A DNA stretch of 64,000 nt, from positions 1,178,001-1,242,000 of the forward strand of contig NC_007404.1 in assembly GCF_000012745.1 (NCBI RefSeq). Reading direction: 5' to 3'. The notes beneath the pieces were generated by a model. It did not search any database, was not told where the DNA came from, and worked only from the letters and a program-made list of their open reading frames with translations. How positions within the stretch are numbered: the stretch's first letter is position 1; each line of letters opens with the position of its first letter. Both the position numbers and the translations under genes were made by a program. Positions 1-12,412 of the stretch are shown piece after piece. The DNA is from Thiobacillus denitrificans ATCC 25259 (GTDB lineage Bacteria; Pseudomonadota; Gammaproteobacteria; Burkholderiales; Thiobacillaceae).

Positions 1-1
1 G

Positions 2-433
2 CATCCAGTGCAAGGGGAGCGGGCGGCGCAACAGTTCGCGCAGCGGCTTGCAGTGCTCGAGGAGCGCTACGCAAGCAGGCGGCCGATCCCGGTCTTCTAC
101 CAGGTATGGGACCGCCCGTTGATGACGGTGGGCGGCGGGCACTGGATCAGTGAGGCGCTGACAGTGTGCGGCGCGCGCAACGTCTTCGCCGACCTGGCGG
201 CGCTCTCGCCGGTGGTGTCGCGCGAGGCGGTGCTGACGCGTGGGCCCGAAGTGATCGTCAGCGGCAGCGACGCGCCGGCCGTCCGATCCCAGTGGGAGCG
301 CTATGCGGAATTGCCGGCGGCCAGGACGGGCGCCTTTCTGCGGATAGACGCCGACCGGCTGCACCGCCCGAGCCCGCGTCTGCTCGACGGGGTCGTGCAG
401 TTATGTGAGGCGATCGCCCCTTACGGCCGCTGA
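2..433 (+). CDS. C-terminal part of a BtuF-like ABC transporter periplasmic binding protein (5' end outside window)
   Basis: The frame is open to the window edge, so the first GTG at 8 is internal and the true start lies upstream. The visible 143 residues form the second lobe of a cobalamin/iron-chelate type substrate-binding protein. They include a [10 protein letters not shown] segment followed by a stretch typical of BtuF/FecB proteins ([19 protein letters not shown]), then PEVIVSGSD. By family the product captures a corrinoid or metal chelate in the periplasm and hands it to an ABC permease. The substrate cannot be fixed from this half. The 3' end overlaps the convergent fur gene by 13 bp, with no terminator between them. 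Confidence 0.75.
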   Translation, partial: HPVQGERAAQQFAQRLAVLEERYASRRPIPVFYQVWDRPLMTVGGGHWISEALTVCGARNVFADLAALSPVVSREAVLTRGPEVIVSGSDAPAVRSQWERYAELPAARTGAFLRIDADRLHRPSPRLLDGVVQLCEAIAPYGR

Positions 434-867
434 CGGTCGACGGACTTGCGGTTGGGGCAGTTTTCCTTGATGCAATCGGCGTAGATCTGCAGCGAGTGGT
501 CGTGGATCGCGAAGCCGCGTTCCTTTGCGATGCGCTGTTGCCGCTTTTCGATCTCGGCGTCGACGAACTCCTCGACCTTGCCGCACTGCAGGCAGACCAG
601 GTGGTCGTGGTGGTCGCCCTGGTTCAGTTCGAACACGGCCTTGTCGCTGTCGAAATGATGGCGCATCAACAGGCCGGCCTGCTCGAACTGGGTCAGCACG
701 CGATAGACCGTGGCGAGCCCGATGTCCTGGCCTTCGTCGGAGAGCAGGCGGTAGATTTCCTCCGCGCTCAAGTGGCGCTTGTTGCTCTGCTCGAACAGAT
801 CGAGAATTTTCAGGCGCGGCAAGGTGGCCTTGAGGCCGATGCTCTTGAGGTCGGTCGGATTGCTCAA
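421..867 (-). CDS. fur: Ferric uptake regulator Fur
   Basis: This 148-residue protein is full length for Fur. The N-terminal winged helix (about residues 1-82) contains the DNA-recognition segment [17 protein letters not shown]. The dimerisation domain carries the metal-site motif HHDH (86-89), then C92-x2-C95, and a second Cys pair at C132 and C137. By family it is an Fe(II)-dependent repressor of iron-acquisition genes. It is convergent with a BtuF-like gene, overlapping it by 13 bp, and divergent from the bamE-type gene. The 77 bp between those two starts must hold both promoters. No good 19-bp Fur box was seen there. Confidence 0.96.
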   Translation of the reverse strand: MSNPTDLKSIGLKATLPRLKILDLFEQSNKRHLSAEEIYRLLSDEGQDIGLATVYRVLTQFEQAGLLMRHHFDSDKAVFELNQGDHHDHLVCLQCGKVEEFVDAEIEKRQQRIAKERGFAIHDHSLQIYADCIKENCPNRKSVDRQRP

Positions 868-891
868 CGAGGCTCCAGAACGGAAACGCGA

Positions 892-908
892 ATACGTTAT
901 GATACGTT
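892..908. promoter_or_regulatory. Direct repeat and -10-like sequences between fur and bamE
   Basis: The heptamer ATACGTT occurs twice exactly 10 bp apart (892-898 and 902-908), i.e. on the same helix face. Overlapping it, TATGAT (898-903, + strand) and TATCAT (899-904, - strand) each match a sigma-70 -10 box at 5 of 6 positions, so the site could serve both divergent genes. No convincing -35 box is paired with either. The repeat could be an operator, but its regulator is unknown. Confidence 0.35.
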
Positions 909-944
909 TTTTTCACCCGCCTGGGCCCTTCAGGCTTCCCGGTT

Positions 945-1973
945 ATGCCTCGTCTCCTGATCTCCGTTCTGCTTGTGGCCCTGGTCGCCGGCTGTTCGAT
1001 CCCAAAGCTCGGCCCGCATCGCATCGACGTTCAGCAGGGCAACGCACTCGATCAGGAGAACGTCTCCCGCCTGAAGCCCGGCCTCAACCGCTCCCAGGTT
1101 CGTTTCCTGCTCGGCACGCCGCTCGTCGTCGACCCGTTCCGTGGCGACCGCTGGGACTACGTGTACGTGTACTACAAGGCGGGCAAACTCGCCGAGCAGA
1201 AGCGGATCACGCTCCATTTCGACGGCGATACGCTGGCGCGGATCGAGGGCGACGTGCCGCAGGAGGTCGCCGAAGCTCAGGCACAGCAGGCGCCGCCCGC
1301 ACCTGAGGCCGACGCGGCGCCGGCAGCCGCGAGCGTCACCGCGGTCCAAGATCCTGCGTCTGCGTCTGCTCCGGAACCGGCCGCCGCGAACGTTGCTGAG
1401 CCCGCATCCGCACCCGCCGCGGCGCCGACGCAGGTCTCCGGGGAGCGGACATCTGAAACGAGTGCGGTCGCGCCCCGCTCGAGCCCGGAAGACGCGCCGG
1501 CCTCCGTCGACTCGCCTGCCGCAGCGGGCGCTCTGCGCAGGGACACCGACGTCGCGAAGATACACCCCGACGTCACGCCTGCATTCCCCGGAAGCGAGCA
1601 GGCCGCGCCGGTCGACGCGGCGCTGCTCAAGGCGCTTACCGAGTGGGCGGACGCCTGGTCTCGCCGCGATTCCGAAGCGTATTTCGCCGCCTACGACGCC
1701 CACTTTGTTCCCGACGACGGCGCCAGCCGCGAGGCGTGGCGGCGGCGCAAGCTGCAGGCGTTCGACGCGACGAAGGCGCTCGAGGTCAAGGTCGACGCGC
1801 CGGCGGCCGAGCGCACCGAAGAGGGCGCGGTCGCCCTGACCTTCAAGCAATTTTTCCGCTCGGATACTTACCGCGACGCCGTGCTCAAGCGGCTGCTCAT
1901 GGTCGAACGCGATGGTCGCTGGCTGATCGTCGAAGAGAAAGTGCTGCAGACCCTCGAGCGAGGCCGCCCGTGA
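945..1973 (+). CDS. BamE/SmpA-type outer-membrane lipoprotein with C-terminal NTF2-like domain
   Basis: The N-terminus is a lipoprotein signal with lipobox LVAGC (Cys17). Residues about 20-105 are a BamE/SmpA/OmlA domain: [17 protein letters not shown], then [14 protein letters not shown] and a strand that ends in [12 protein letters not shown]. BamE is a small lipoprotein of the BAM complex that helps insert beta-barrel proteins. This protein continues for over 200 residues: a low-complexity Ala/Pro/Glu linker (about 107-215), then a compact domain (about 225-342) with [19 protein letters not shown] and a closing [10 protein letters not shown] strand. The latter resembles NTF2/SnoaL/Cds6-type domains. 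Typical BamE is only about 110-180 residues. The gene stop overlaps the dapB GTG by 4 nt. The BamE part is firm; the domain name at the C-terminus is inferred. Confidence 0.85.
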   Translation: MPRLLISVLLVALVAGCSIPKLGPHRIDVQQGNALDQENVSRLKPGLNRSQVRFLLGTPLVVDPFRGDRWDYVYVYYKAGKLAEQKRITLHFDGDTLARIEGDVPQEVAEAQAQQAPPAPEADAAPAAASVTAVQDPASASAPEPAAANVAEPASAPAAAPTQVSGERTSETSAVAPRSSPEDAPASVDSPAAAGALRRDTDVAKIHPDVTPAFPGSEQAAPVDAALLKALTEWADAWSRRDSEAYFAAYDAHFVPDDGASREAWRRRKLQAFDATKALEVKVDAPAAERTEEGAVALTFKQFFRSDTYRDAVLKRLLMVERDGRWLIVEEKVLQTLERGRP

Positions 1974-2773
1974 GCGTGCGCGTCGCCATCGCAGGGGTGT
2001 CGGGTCGCATGGGCCGTGCCTTGCTCGAAGCCGTGGCCGCGGACGACGGCTGCGCGCTCTACGCGGCGCTGGACCGGCCGGGCAGTTCGCTCGTGGGCCA
2101 GGACGCCGGCGCGGCCTGGGGCGCGGCGAACGGGGTGACGGTGACCGATCAGGCGCAGGCCGCGCTGAAGGGTGCGCAGGTGCTCGTCGATTTCACGCGC
2201 CCCGAGGCGACGTTCGGCTATCTCGAGGCCTGCGCGCTTGACGGCGTTCCCGTCGTGATCGGCACGACCGGGTTCGATGAGGCCGGCAGGGCGCGGATCG
2301 CCGCCGCGGCCGAGCGTGTCCCGGTCGTCTTCGCACCCAACATGAGCGTCGGCGTCAATCTGTTGATGAAACTCGCCGAAGTGGCGGCCGAGGTCCTGCA
2401 GGACGGATACGACATCGAAATCATCGAGGCGCACCACCGCCACAAGGTCGACGCGCCGTCGGGCACCGCGCTCGGACTCGGGCAGGCGGTCGCGCGCGCC
2501 AGCGGTCGCGACCTCGAGGCCTGCGCCGTCTATGGGCGCGAAGGGGTGACCGGTGAGCGTGATCCGCGCACGATCGGCTTTGCCACCGTGCGCGGGGGCG
2601 ACATCGTCGGCGACCACACCCTGCTCTTTGCCGGCGTCGGCGAGCGGGTCGAACTCACCCACAAGGCCAGCAGCCGCGCGACCTTCGCCCAGGGCGCTCT
2701 GCGCGCCGCGAAGTGGGTGCAGGGCCGTGCGCCCGGTCTCTACGACATGCGCGACGTCCTTGGCCTGAAATAG
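1970..2773 (+). CDS. dapB: 4-hydroxy-tetrahydrodipicolinate reductase
   Basis: DapB reduces hydroxy-tetrahydrodipicolinate with NAD(P)H in lysine and diaminopimelate synthesis in the cytoplasm. The 267-residue product has the Rossmann motif GVSGRMG (9-15), an IGTTGF strand near 98-102, and the catalytic signature [16 protein letters not shown] (153-168) with the His and Lys expected for the family. The GTG start at 1970 is chosen because it overlaps the upstream stop as GTGA and places the Rossmann fold at the usual distance. Coupling to a bamE-type gene suggests co-transcription. Confidence 0.97.
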   Translation: MSVRVAIAGVSGRMGRALLEAVAADDGCALYAALDRPGSSLVGQDAGAAWGAANGVTVTDQAQAALKGAQVLVDFTRPEATFGYLEACALDGVPVVIGTTGFDEAGRARIAAAAERVPVVFAPNMSVGVNLLMKLAEVAAEVLQDGYDIEIIEAHHRHKVDAPSGTALGLGQAVARASGRDLEACAVYGREGVTGERDPRTIGFATVRGGDIVGDHTLLFAGVGERVELTHKASSRATFAQGALRAAKWVQGRAPGLYDMRDVLGLK

Positions 2774-2798
2774 TCAAACGTCTGAACAGGAAAACAGC

Positions 2799-3077
2799 AT
2801 GAATGCCGTCAAGGTCTACAGTACGGGCACCTGCCCGATTTGCGTCAAGGCCAAGGCCTTTCTCGACAAGCGCGGAATCGGCTACGACGAGGTCCGCATC
2901 GATCTCGACCGCGAGGCGATGAAGGAATTCTCCGTCGTGACCAACGGCGCGCGCACCGTGCCGCAGATCGTCGTCGACGGCACCTGTATCGGCGGGTTCA
3001 CCGAACTGACCGAGCTCGACATGGACGGCGGCCTGGACCATCTCCACCCCGCATCGCCGGGCGGCCAAGGGGGCTGA
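2799..3077 (+). CDS. Glutaredoxin (GrxC-type, CPIC active site)
   Basis: This small 92-residue thioredoxin-fold protein has the dithiol active site C12-P-I-C15, the cis-proline TVPQIVVDG motif near 53-61 and a GGFTEL glutathione-binding turn. By family it reduces disulfides and mixed glutathione disulfides. CPIC replaces the more usual CPYC; the Tyr-to-Ile change is conservative for function and keeps both cysteines. The tail HPASPGGQGG looks disordered. The gene lies 25 bp after dapB and probably shares its transcript. Confidence 0.9.
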   Translation: MNAVKVYSTGTCPICVKAKAFLDKRGIGYDEVRIDLDREAMKEFSVVTNGARTVPQIVVDGTCIGGFTELTELDMDGGLDHLHPASPGGQGG

Positions 3078-3131
3078 GCGCCGACGCCAAGATTGAAGCC
3101 GAAGGGCGGATCGGCTACAATCTCGTGATTC

Positions 3132-3169
3132 AAGTTCAGGCGGGTTCGCGCAAGCGGCTCGCCTGAATT
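3132..3169 (+). terminator. Stem-loop between grx and carA (terminator or carAB leader hairpin)
   Basis: An 11-bp inverted repeat pairs AAGTTCAGGCG (3132-3142) with CGCCTGAATTT (3159-3169), with one mismatch or G-T pair. The stem extends inward through G-T pairs to a short GCGCAAG loop. Only a short T-run lies at the right arm, so it may be a weak intrinsic terminator for dapB-grx or a leader structure ahead of carA. Confidence 0.5.
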
Positions 3170-3210
3170 TTGTCACCTGCACCACGCCCATTCGTCTTGC
3201 GGAGTTTTCC

Positions 3211-4350
3211 TTGTCACGTGCCCAGCCCGCCATCCTCGTTCTCGCCGACGGTTCGGTATTTCGTGGCCGGTCGATCGGCGCCGACGGCATCACGACCGGC
3301 GAAGTCGTGTTCAATACCGCTCTCACCGGGTACCAGGAAATTCTGACCGATCCGTCGTACTCGCGGCAGATCGTGACGCTGACCTATCCGCACATCGGCA
3401 ACACCGGCGTCAATCCCGAAGACGTCGAGGCGGGGCGCATCCATGCCGCGGGCCTCGTGGTGCGCGACGTTCCGCGTCGCCACTCGAATTTCCGCTCTGC
3501 CGAGTCGCTGAGCGACTATCTCGCGAGCCAGAACATCGTCGGTATCGCCGACATCGACACCCGACGCCTGACCCGCATCCTGCGCGAGAAGGGCGCGCAG
3601 AGCGGCTGCGTGATGGCCGGCGGGGTCGACGAGAGCAAGGCGCTCGAGGCGGCGCGCGCATTCCCGGGGCTCGCCGGGATGGATCTCGCCAAGGTGGTCA
3701 CCGCGCCCGCGATGTACGAATGGCACGAAACCGAATGGCGGCTCGGCCGCGGTTACGGCCAGGTGAGCGAGCCGCGTTACCACGTCGTGGGTTTCGACTA
3801 CGGGGTCAAGCGCAACATCCTGCGCATGCTCGCCGAGCGCGGTTGCCGCGTCACGGTTCTGCCCGCTACCGCCACGGCGGCCGAAGCGCTCGCGCTGAAG
3901 CCTGACGGGATTTTCCTGTCCAACGGCCCCGGCGACCCCGAGCCCTGCGACTACGCGATCCGGGCGATCGGCGAACTGGTCGGCGCAGGCGTACCGACCT
4001 TTGGGATTTGCCTCGGCCATCAACTGCTCGCGCTCGCCTCCGGCGCGAAGACCGTGAAGATGAAATTTGGCCATCACGGCGCGAACCACCCAGTCAAGGA
4101 TCTCGACAGCGGGCGCGTCACGATCACGAGCCAGAACCACGGCTTTGCGGTGGACCCCGCGACGCTTCCGGCCAATCTGCGCAGCACGCATGTCTCGTTG
4201 TTTGACGGCTCGCTGCAGGGCCTCGCGCGCACCGACGCGCCCGCGTTCAGCTTTCAGGGCCACCCCGAAGCCGCCCCCGGTCCCCACGACCTGAGCTACC
4301 TGTTCGATCGATTTATCCAGCTGATGGCCGACCGTGCCGCAGTACACTGA
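3211..4350 (+). CDS. carA: Carbamoyl-phosphate synthase small subunit
   Basis: The glutaminase subunit of carbamoyl-phosphate synthase releases ammonia from glutamine and channels it to CarB for pyrimidine and arginine synthesis. The 379-residue protein has the CarA N-terminal domain ([17 protein letters not shown]) and a class I amidotransferase domain with the triad Cys267 (FGICLGHQ), His351 and Glu353 (FQGHPEA). The start is TTG, preceded by GGAG at a suitable distance; no ATG fits the conserved N-terminus. The stop is 2 nt before carB. Confidence 0.97.
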   Translation: MSRAQPAILVLADGSVFRGRSIGADGITTGEVVFNTALTGYQEILTDPSYSRQIVTLTYPHIGNTGVNPEDVEAGRIHAAGLVVRDVPRRHSNFRSAESLSDYLASQNIVGIADIDTRRLTRILREKGAQSGCVMAGGVDESKALEAARAFPGLAGMDLAKVVTAPAMYEWHETEWRLGRGYGQVSEPRYHVVGFDYGVKRNILRMLAERGCRVTVLPATATAAEALALKPDGIFLSNGPGDPEPCDYAIRAIGELVGAGVPTFGICLGHQLLALASGAKTVKMKFGHHGANHPVKDLDSGRVTITSQNHGFAVDPATLPANLRSTHVSLFDGSLQGLARTDAPAFSFQGHPEAAPGPHDLSYLFDRFIQLMADRAAVH

Positions 4351-4352
4351 TT

Positions 4353-7559
<3,207 letters not shown>

Positions 7560-7576
7560 CTGGACAAAGGTAGGCT

Positions 7577-8053
7577 GTGACTAAATTTCCCCTCACCGTC
7601 GTCGGCGCCGAAAAGCTGCGCGCCGAACTCCAACATCTGAAGAGCGTCCAGCGGCCGGCTGTGATCCAGGCGATCGCCGAAGCGCGCGCGCAGGGGGACC
7701 TTTCCGAAAACGCGGAGTACGACGCTGCCAAGGAGAAGCAGGGCTTCATCGAAGGCCGCATCGCCGAGCTGGAAGGAAAGCTGTCCAACGCGCAGATCAT
7801 CGACCCCACGACGCTCGACGCCGACGGCCGCATCGTCTTCGGCGCGACGGTCGACCTCGAGGACGTCGAGTCCGGCGACAGCGTGACCTACCAGATCGTC
7901 GGCGACGACGAAGCCGACATCAAGCAGGGCAAGATCTCGGTGTCGTCGCCGATCGCGCGCGCGCTGATCGGGAAGTACGCGGGGGACGCCGTCGACGTGC
8001 AGGCGCCCGGCGGGGTTCGCCAGTACGAAGTGCTCGACGTTCTTTACAAGTAA
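7577..8053 (+). CDS. greA: Transcription elongation factor GreA
   Basis: GreA enters the RNA polymerase secondary channel and stimulates transcript cleavage in backtracked complexes. The 158-residue product has the N-terminal coiled coil with tip motif [16 protein letters not shown] (acidic catalytic tip) and the C-terminal globular domain ending [11 protein letters not shown]. The GTG start (7577) follows AGG at a short distance. carB-greA adjacency is common in proteobacteria, and the 17-bp gap suggests co-transcription. Confidence 0.97.
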   Translation: MTKFPLTVVGAEKLRAELQHLKSVQRPAVIQAIAEARAQGDLSENAEYDAAKEKQGFIEGRIAELEGKLSNAQIIDPTTLDADGRIVFGATVDLEDVESGDSVTYQIVGDDEADIKQGKISVSSPIARALIGKYAGDAVDVQAPGGVRQYEVLDVLYK

Positions 8054-8061
8054 GCGGTCAG

Positions 8062-8520
8062 ATGCGGCGTTTCTGGGACGGGCTGGCGGGCACCTTGCTC
8101 GTGCTGTGGATCGGCGGGCTCTGGGCGATCGGCTATGTCGCGGCGCCCACCCTGTTCGGCAATCTCGGCGACAAGCACCTGGCCGGCGTACTGGCCGGCA
8201 AGCTGTTCGAGATCATGGCCTGGATCGGCATCGTCGCGGCGGCCTATCTGCTGATTTACCGCATTGCGCGCGACGGCGGCGCGGCCTTGAAGACCCTGTT
8301 CTTCTGGGTAGTGGTTGTGATGCTCGCGCTGACGCTGATCGGCCAGTTCGGCATCCAGCCGATCCTGCAGGGTCTGAAGGATCAGGCGATGCCGCGCGCG
8401 GTGATGGAAAGCGTCTTCGCCGACCGTTTCCGGCATTGGCACGGCGTATCGAGCATTCTCTACCTGCTGCAGAGCGGATTGGGCCTCCTGCTCGTGTGGC
8501 GCGCGGGCCTCGCCCGCTGA
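8062..8520 (+). CDS. DUF4149-like four-helix membrane protein
   Basis: A 152-residue protein with about four hydrophobic segments: residues 8-30 (LAGTLLVLWIGGLWAIGYV), 52-70, 78-97 (LFFWVVVVMLALTLIG) and a C-terminal helix ending in LLLVWRAGLAR. The pattern WIGGLWAIGYVAAPTLF near the N-terminus and the WHGVSS segment before the last helix fit the DUF4149 family, which commonly follows greA. No biochemical role is known to me. It lies 8 bp after greA and is probably in its operon. Confidence 0.8.
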   Translation: MRRFWDGLAGTLLVLWIGGLWAIGYVAAPTLFGNLGDKHLAGVLAGKLFEIMAWIGIVAAAYLLIYRIARDGGAALKTLFFWVVVVMLALTLIGQFGIQPILQGLKDQAMPRAVMESVFADRFRHWHGVSSILYLLQSGLGLLLVWRAGLAR

Positions 8521-8528
8521 GCGCGGCT

Positions 8529-8825
8529 TCAGGCGGGGAGCGTGATCTCAGGCTTCGCCGCCGGGCGATAAATCACCAATACCTTGCCGATTTGCTGGAC
8601 CGGTTCGGCGCCGCTCGCGGCGCAAATTTCCGTCAGCCAGGCCCGGCGCACCTCGGACTCGTCGCTGGCCGCCTTGATCTTGATCAGTTCATGCGCCGCG
8701 AGGGCGCGCTCGATCTCTTTCAGCACCGCCGGCGTCAGCCCCTGGCCACGGATCATGACGACGGGCTGGCGGTTGTGAGCGAGGCCTCGCAGGTATTGGC
8801 GCTGCGCGGGGGTGAGTGGTTTCAT
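8529..8825 (-). CDS. yhbY: YhbY/CRS1-type RNA-binding protein
   Basis: A single CRM domain of 98 residues with the characteristic LRGLAHNRQPVVMIRGQGLTP start and ELIKIKAA strand. E. coli YhbY associates with pre-50S ribosomal subunits, so a role in ribosome assembly is inferred. The gene diverges from rlmE, which methylates 23S rRNA, with only 49 bp between starts. The last residues (PEITLPA) are an ordinary tail. The same divergent yhbY-rlmE-ftsH arrangement is widespread. Confidence 0.93.
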   Translation of the reverse strand: MKPLTPAQRQYLRGLAHNRQPVVMIRGQGLTPAVLKEIERALAAHELIKIKAASDESEVRRAWLTEICAASGAEPVQQIGKVLVIYRPAAKPEITLPA

Positions 8826-8874
8826 GGGTATTCCTTAAATCGAGCGCGGATTGTAGCCGATACGACCTGAAGAA

Positions 8875-9537
8875 ATGGCGCAGAAACCCAAGCGGACGAA
8901 ATCGGGCAGCGCGTGGATGCACGAGCACGTGACCGACGCCTATGTCAAAAAGGCCCAGCAAGACGGCTTCCGTTCCCGCGCGGCCTACAAGCTGCTCGAA
9001 ATCGACAGCCGCGACCACCTGTTGCATCCTGGAATGACGGTCGTCGACCTCGGTGCGGCGCCGGGCAGCTGGTGCCAGGTCGCCGTACAGAAAATGAAGC
9101 GGCAGGGCAGGGTGCTCGCGATCGACCTCCTGCCGGTCGCGCCGCTGCCCGGGGTCGAGGCGCTGCAGGGCGACTTCACCGCGCCCGATACCCTCGCATG
9201 GCTCGAAAATACCCTGCAGGCCGCGCGCGTCGACCTTGTTTTGAGCGACATGGCCCCCAATATGAGCGGGGTGATGCTGCGTGACCAGGCGCGCCACTAC
9301 GAATTATGCGAGTTGGCGCTCGATTTCGCCGTAAATTGGCTGAAACCCGACGGCGCTTTTCTCGTCAAAGTGTTCCAGGGGAGCGGTTTCGAGGACTTTC
9401 GAAACGCGATGCGTCGAGCGTTCGACCAGGTGGTCATCCGTAAACCCGATGCGTCGCGCGACCGCAGCAGCGAGGTCTACCTTCTGGGGCGCCGTCCGGT
9501 TAAGCTGGAGTCCGTCGCAGCCACGGGCGCTTCGTGA
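8875..9537 (+). CDS. rlmE: 23S rRNA (uridine2552-2'-O)-methyltransferase
   Basis: RlmE (FtsJ/RrmJ) methylates U2552 of 23S rRNA in the late 50S subunit. The 220-residue protein has the SAM-binding motif DLGAAPGSW (58-66) and the catalytic K-D-K set at Lys39, Asp125 ([10 protein letters not shown]) and Lys165 (FLVKVFQG). The N-terminal basic stretch KPKRTKSG is typical. Its stop codon lies inside the predicted -35 box of ftsH. Confidence 0.97.
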   Translation: MAQKPKRTKSGSAWMHEHVTDAYVKKAQQDGFRSRAAYKLLEIDSRDHLLHPGMTVVDLGAAPGSWCQVAVQKMKRQGRVLAIDLLPVAPLPGVEALQGDFTAPDTLAWLENTLQAARVDLVLSDMAPNMSGVMLRDQARHYELCELALDFAVNWLKPDGAFLVKVFQGSGFEDFRNAMRRAFDQVVIRKPDASRDRSSEVYLLGRRPVKLESVAATGAS

Positions 9538-9562
9538 CAGGCTTCCGAAGTGGGCTTAGAAT
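9534..9562 (+). promoter_or_regulatory. Sigma-70 promoter of ftsH
   Basis: GTGACA (9534-9539) and TAGAAT (9557-9562) each match consensus at 5 of 6 positions, with the optimal 17-bp spacer. The -35 box contains the rlmE stop codon (9535-9537). The -10 region lies within a dyad, TTAGA-N5-TCTAA (9556-9570). Confidence 0.6.
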
Positions 9563-9591
9563 GAGTCTAAACTGCTGCGCAGAATTTGAAC

Positions 9592-9614
9592 GTGCCGTGT
9601 TCGGCACCAAGGAG
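9592..9614 (+). promoter_or_regulatory. Leader hairpin next to the ftsH ribosome-binding site
   Basis: A perfect 6-bp stem GTGCCG-TGTT-CGGCAC (9592-9607) ends 1 nt before the Shine-Dalgarno AAGGAG (9609-9614), which itself is 5 nt from the GTG start at 9620. The hairpin may tune access to the ribosome-binding site. Confidence 0.45.
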
Positions 9615-9619
9615 TGAAC

Positions 9620-11512
9620 GTGAACAACTTGTCGAAGAACGTCGCCATCTGGTTGATCATCGCTGTCATCCTGATGACGGTCTTCAACCAATTCGGCGCG
9701 CAGCGCAGCGCCCAGTCGCAGATTCCTTATTCGCAATTCATCGAGGAAGTGCGGCAGCAGCAGATCGCCAAAGTGGTGATCGAGGGCAACGTGCTGAAGG
9801 GCGAGCGCAGCGATGGCCAGCGCTTCACGAGTTATGCGCCGAGCGATCCGTGGATGGTGTCGGATCTGCTGAAAAATGGCGTCATGGTCGAGGCCAAGCC
9901 CGAGGAGCAGCCGTCCTTCCTGATGAGCCTCTTCATCTCGTGGTTCCCGATGCTGCTGCTGATCGGCGTGTGGATCTTCTTCATGCGTCAGATGCAGGGC
10001 GGCGGACGCGGCGGCGCGTTCTCGTTCGGCAAGAGCCGCGCGCGCCTGCTCGACGAGAACGCCAACCCGGTGACCTTCGCGGACGTCGCCGGCTGCGACG
10101 AAGCGAAGGAAGATGTCGCCGAACTGGTCGACTTCCTCAAGGATCCGTCCAAGTTCCAGAAACTCGGCGGCCGCATTCCGCGCGGCGTGTTGATGGTCGG
10201 TCCGCCCGGCACGGGCAAGACGCTGCTCGCGCGCTCGATCGCCGGGGAGGCGAAGGTGCCGTTCTTCAGCATTTCGGGCTCCGATTTCGTCGAGATGTTC
10301 GTCGGCGTCGGCGCCGCGCGCGTGCGCGACATGTTCGAACAGGCGAAGAAGAACGCACCGTGCATCATCTTCATCGACGAAATCGACGCCGTGGGCCGTC
10401 AGCGCGGCGCCGGCCTCGGCGGCGGCAACGACGAGCGCGAGCAGACGCTCAACCAGCTGCTGGTGGAGATGGACGGCTTCGAGGCGACGACTGGCGTCAT
10501 CGTGATCGCGGCGACCAACCGCCCCGACGTGCTCGACCCCGCGCTGCTGCGCCCCGGCCGTTTCGACCGCCAGGTCGTGGTCGGCCTGCCGGACATTCGT
10601 GGACGCGAGCAGATCCTGCTCGTGCACATGCGCAAGGTGCCGGTCGCACCCGACGTCCGTGCCGACATCCTCGCGCGCGGCACGCCCGGCATGTCCGGCG
10701 CCGACCTCGCCAACCTTGTGAACGAGGCGGCACTGTTTGCGGCCCGGGGCAACAAGCGCCTCGTCGATATGGACGATTTCGAGCAGGCCAAGGACAAGAT
10801 CCTGATGGGCGCCGAGCGCAAATCCATGGTCATCACGCCCGAGGACAAGAAGAAGACGGCTTACCACGAGTCGGGCCACGCGGTGATCGGCATGTCCTTG
10901 CCTGGCTGTGACCCGGTACACAAGGTGACCGTGATCCCTCGCGGGCGCGCCCTGGGCGTGACGATGTCGCTGCCCGAAATCGACCGCTTCAGCCTGTACA
11001 AGGACCAGATGCTGGCGCAGATCAGCATGCTGTTCGGTGGACGCGTCGCCGAAGAAATCTTCGTCGGCAGCGTCTCGACCGGGGCATCGAACGACTTCGA
11101 GCGTGCGACGAGCATCGCCCGCGACATGGTGACGCGCTACGGCATGTCGGAAGCGCTGGGACCCATGGTCTATGGCGAAAACGAGGGCGAAGTCTTCCTC
11201 GGCCGCTCGGTGACGACGCACAAGAACATGAGCGAGGCGACGATGCAGAAGGTCGACGCCGAAATCCGCCGCATTCTCGACGAGCAATACGACGTCGCGC
11301 GCAAAATCCTCACCGACAACCGCGACAAGGTCGAGGCGATGACGGCCGCGCTGCTCGAGTTCGAGACGATCGATGCGGAGCAGATCGCCGACATCATGGC
11401 CGGTCGTCCGGTCCGTCCGCCGCGGCCTTCCGCGCCGCCGCAGCCGCCCGCGAGCGGGGGAGACAAGCCCAGCGCACCTGCGCCCACGGCGCACCCGGCG
11501 CAGGAAACCTAG
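9620..11512 (+). CDS. ftsH: ATP-dependent zinc metalloprotease FtsH
   Basis: FtsH is a membrane-anchored AAA+ protease that degrades misfolded membrane proteins and regulators such as sigma-32 and LpxC in model bacteria. The 630-residue protein has two N-terminal membrane segments (near 5-24 and 100-120) around a periplasmic domain, Walker A GPPGTGKT at 194, Walker [10 protein letters not shown], the SRH arginine region [19 protein letters not shown], and the zinc site HESGH (416-420). GTG at 9620 is preferred over the in-frame GTG at 9614, because the latter would overlap the AAGGAG ribosome-binding site. The Pro/Ala-rich tail is usual for this lineage. Confidence 0.98.
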   Translation: MNNLSKNVAIWLIIAVILMTVFNQFGAQRSAQSQIPYSQFIEEVRQQQIAKVVIEGNVLKGERSDGQRFTSYAPSDPWMVSDLLKNGVMVEAKPEEQPSFLMSLFISWFPMLLLIGVWIFFMRQMQGGGRGGAFSFGKSRARLLDENANPVTFADVAGCDEAKEDVAELVDFLKDPSKFQKLGGRIPRGVLMVGPPGTGKTLLARSIAGEAKVPFFSISGSDFVEMFVGVGAARVRDMFEQAKKNAPCIIFIDEIDAVGRQRGAGLGGGNDEREQTLNQLLVEMDGFEATTGVIVIAATNRPDVLDPALLRPGRFDRQVVVGLPDIRGREQILLVHMRKVPVAPDVRADILARGTPGMSGADLANLVNEAALFAARGNKRLVDMDDFEQAKDKILMGAERKSMVITPEDKKKTAYHESGHAVIGMSLPGCDPVHKVTVIPRGRALGVTMSLPEIDRFSLYKDQMLAQISMLFGGRVAEEIFVGSVSTGASNDFERATSIARDMVTRYGMSEALGPMVYGENEGEVFLGRSVTTHKNMSEATMQKVDAEIRRILDEQYDVARKILTDNRDKVEAMTAALLEFETIDAEQIADIMAGRPVRPPRPSAPPQPPASGGDKPSAPAPTAHPAQET

Positions 11513-11540
11513 GCGGGCGTACAGCGTCAGCCAGTACAAT

Positions 11541-11565
11541 GGAGGGGCTTCGGTCCCTCCTTTTT
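11541..11565 (+). terminator. Intrinsic terminator after ftsH
   Basis: An 8-bp stem, GGAGGGGC with GUCCCUCC including one G-U pair, is closed by a C(UUCG)G tetraloop and followed directly by TTTTT. The folP ATG begins 1 nt after the T-run. A -10-like TACAAT (11535-11540) directly precedes the stem. Confidence 0.85.
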
Positions 11566-11566
11566 C

Positions 11567-12412
11567 ATGTCCATCCTGCACGCCGGACCCCACCGCATCT
11601 CTCTCGCAGAGCCCGTCCTCATGGGCATCGTCAACGTCACGCCCGATTCGTTTTCGGATGGCGGCTGCCTGGCCGGTCCGCGCGCTGCGATCGATCACGC
11701 GCTGAGGCTGCACGATGCGGGCGCGGCGATCCTCGACGTCGGAGGCGAGTCGACCCGGCCGGGCGCGGCGCCCGTTCCGCTCGACGAAGAACTGCAGCGC
11801 GTGCTGCCGGTGGTCGACGCGCTCGCGCAGCGCGGCCATGTCGTCTCGATCGATACGCGGAAACCCGAGGTGATGCGCGCGGCGGTCGCCGCGGGCGCCG
11901 CCATGGTGAACGACGTGGCGGCCCTGCAGGCGCCGGGCGCACTCGAGACTGTCGCCGCTTCCCCCGCCGCCGTGTGCCTGATGCACATGCAGGGCGCGCC
12001 GCAGACGATGCAGCAGGCGCCGCACTACGCCGACGTCGTCGAGGAGGTGAAGACCTTTCTCGCCGCGCGGGTCGCGGCGGCCGCGCAGGCGGGCATCGAC
12101 CGTGCACGGCTCGTGGTCGACCCGGGCTTCGGCTTCGGCAAGACACTCGAACATAATCTCGAATTGCTGCGCAAACTCGATGGCCTGCTCGCGCTGGGCC
12201 TGCCGATCCTGGCCGGGATGTCGCGCAAGGCGATGCTCGGCGCACTGACCGGACGCCCTGTCGGCGAGCGCGAATTCGCCGGCGTCGCCGCGCACCTCAT
12301 GGCTGTGGCGCGGGGCGCGCGGATCGTTCGGGTACATAATGTCGCAGCCATGCGCGATGCGCTGGCGATCTGGAAAGCGGTTGAGGGGAGGAGTCGTCAA
12401 GATGGGTCGTAA
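11567..12412 (+). CDS. folP: Dihydropteroate synthase
   Basis: DHPS condenses dihydropterin pyrophosphate with p-aminobenzoate in folate synthesis. The 281-residue TIM barrel has the signatures [15 protein letters not shown] (near 19-33) and [11 protein letters not shown], and the pterin-site [11 protein letters not shown] and GMSRK. The ATG at 11567 has no clear Shine-Dalgarno and abuts the ftsH terminator. A later start at the ATG of MGIVNV (11621) would cut the first strand, so 11567 is preferred. The gene ends 11 nt inside glmM. Confidence 0.95.
   Translation: MSILHAGPHRISLAEPVLMGIVNVTPDSFSDGGCLAGPRAAIDHALRLHDAGAAILDVGGESTRPGAAPVPLDEELQRVLPVVDALAQRGHVVSIDTRKPEVMRAAVAAGAAMVNDVAALQAPGALETVAASPAAVCLMHMQGAPQTMQQAPHYADVVEEVKTFLAARVAAAAQAGIDRARLVVDPGFGFGKTLEHNLELLRKLDGLLALGLPILAGMSRKAMLGALTGRPVGEREFAGVAAHLMAVARGARIVRVHNVAAMRDALAIWKAVEGRSRQDGS

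Noticed and set aside
868..944. A classical Fur box upstream of fur
   Set aside because: The A/T-rich stretch does not form the GATAAT-type hexamer array; it matches -10 boxes better.
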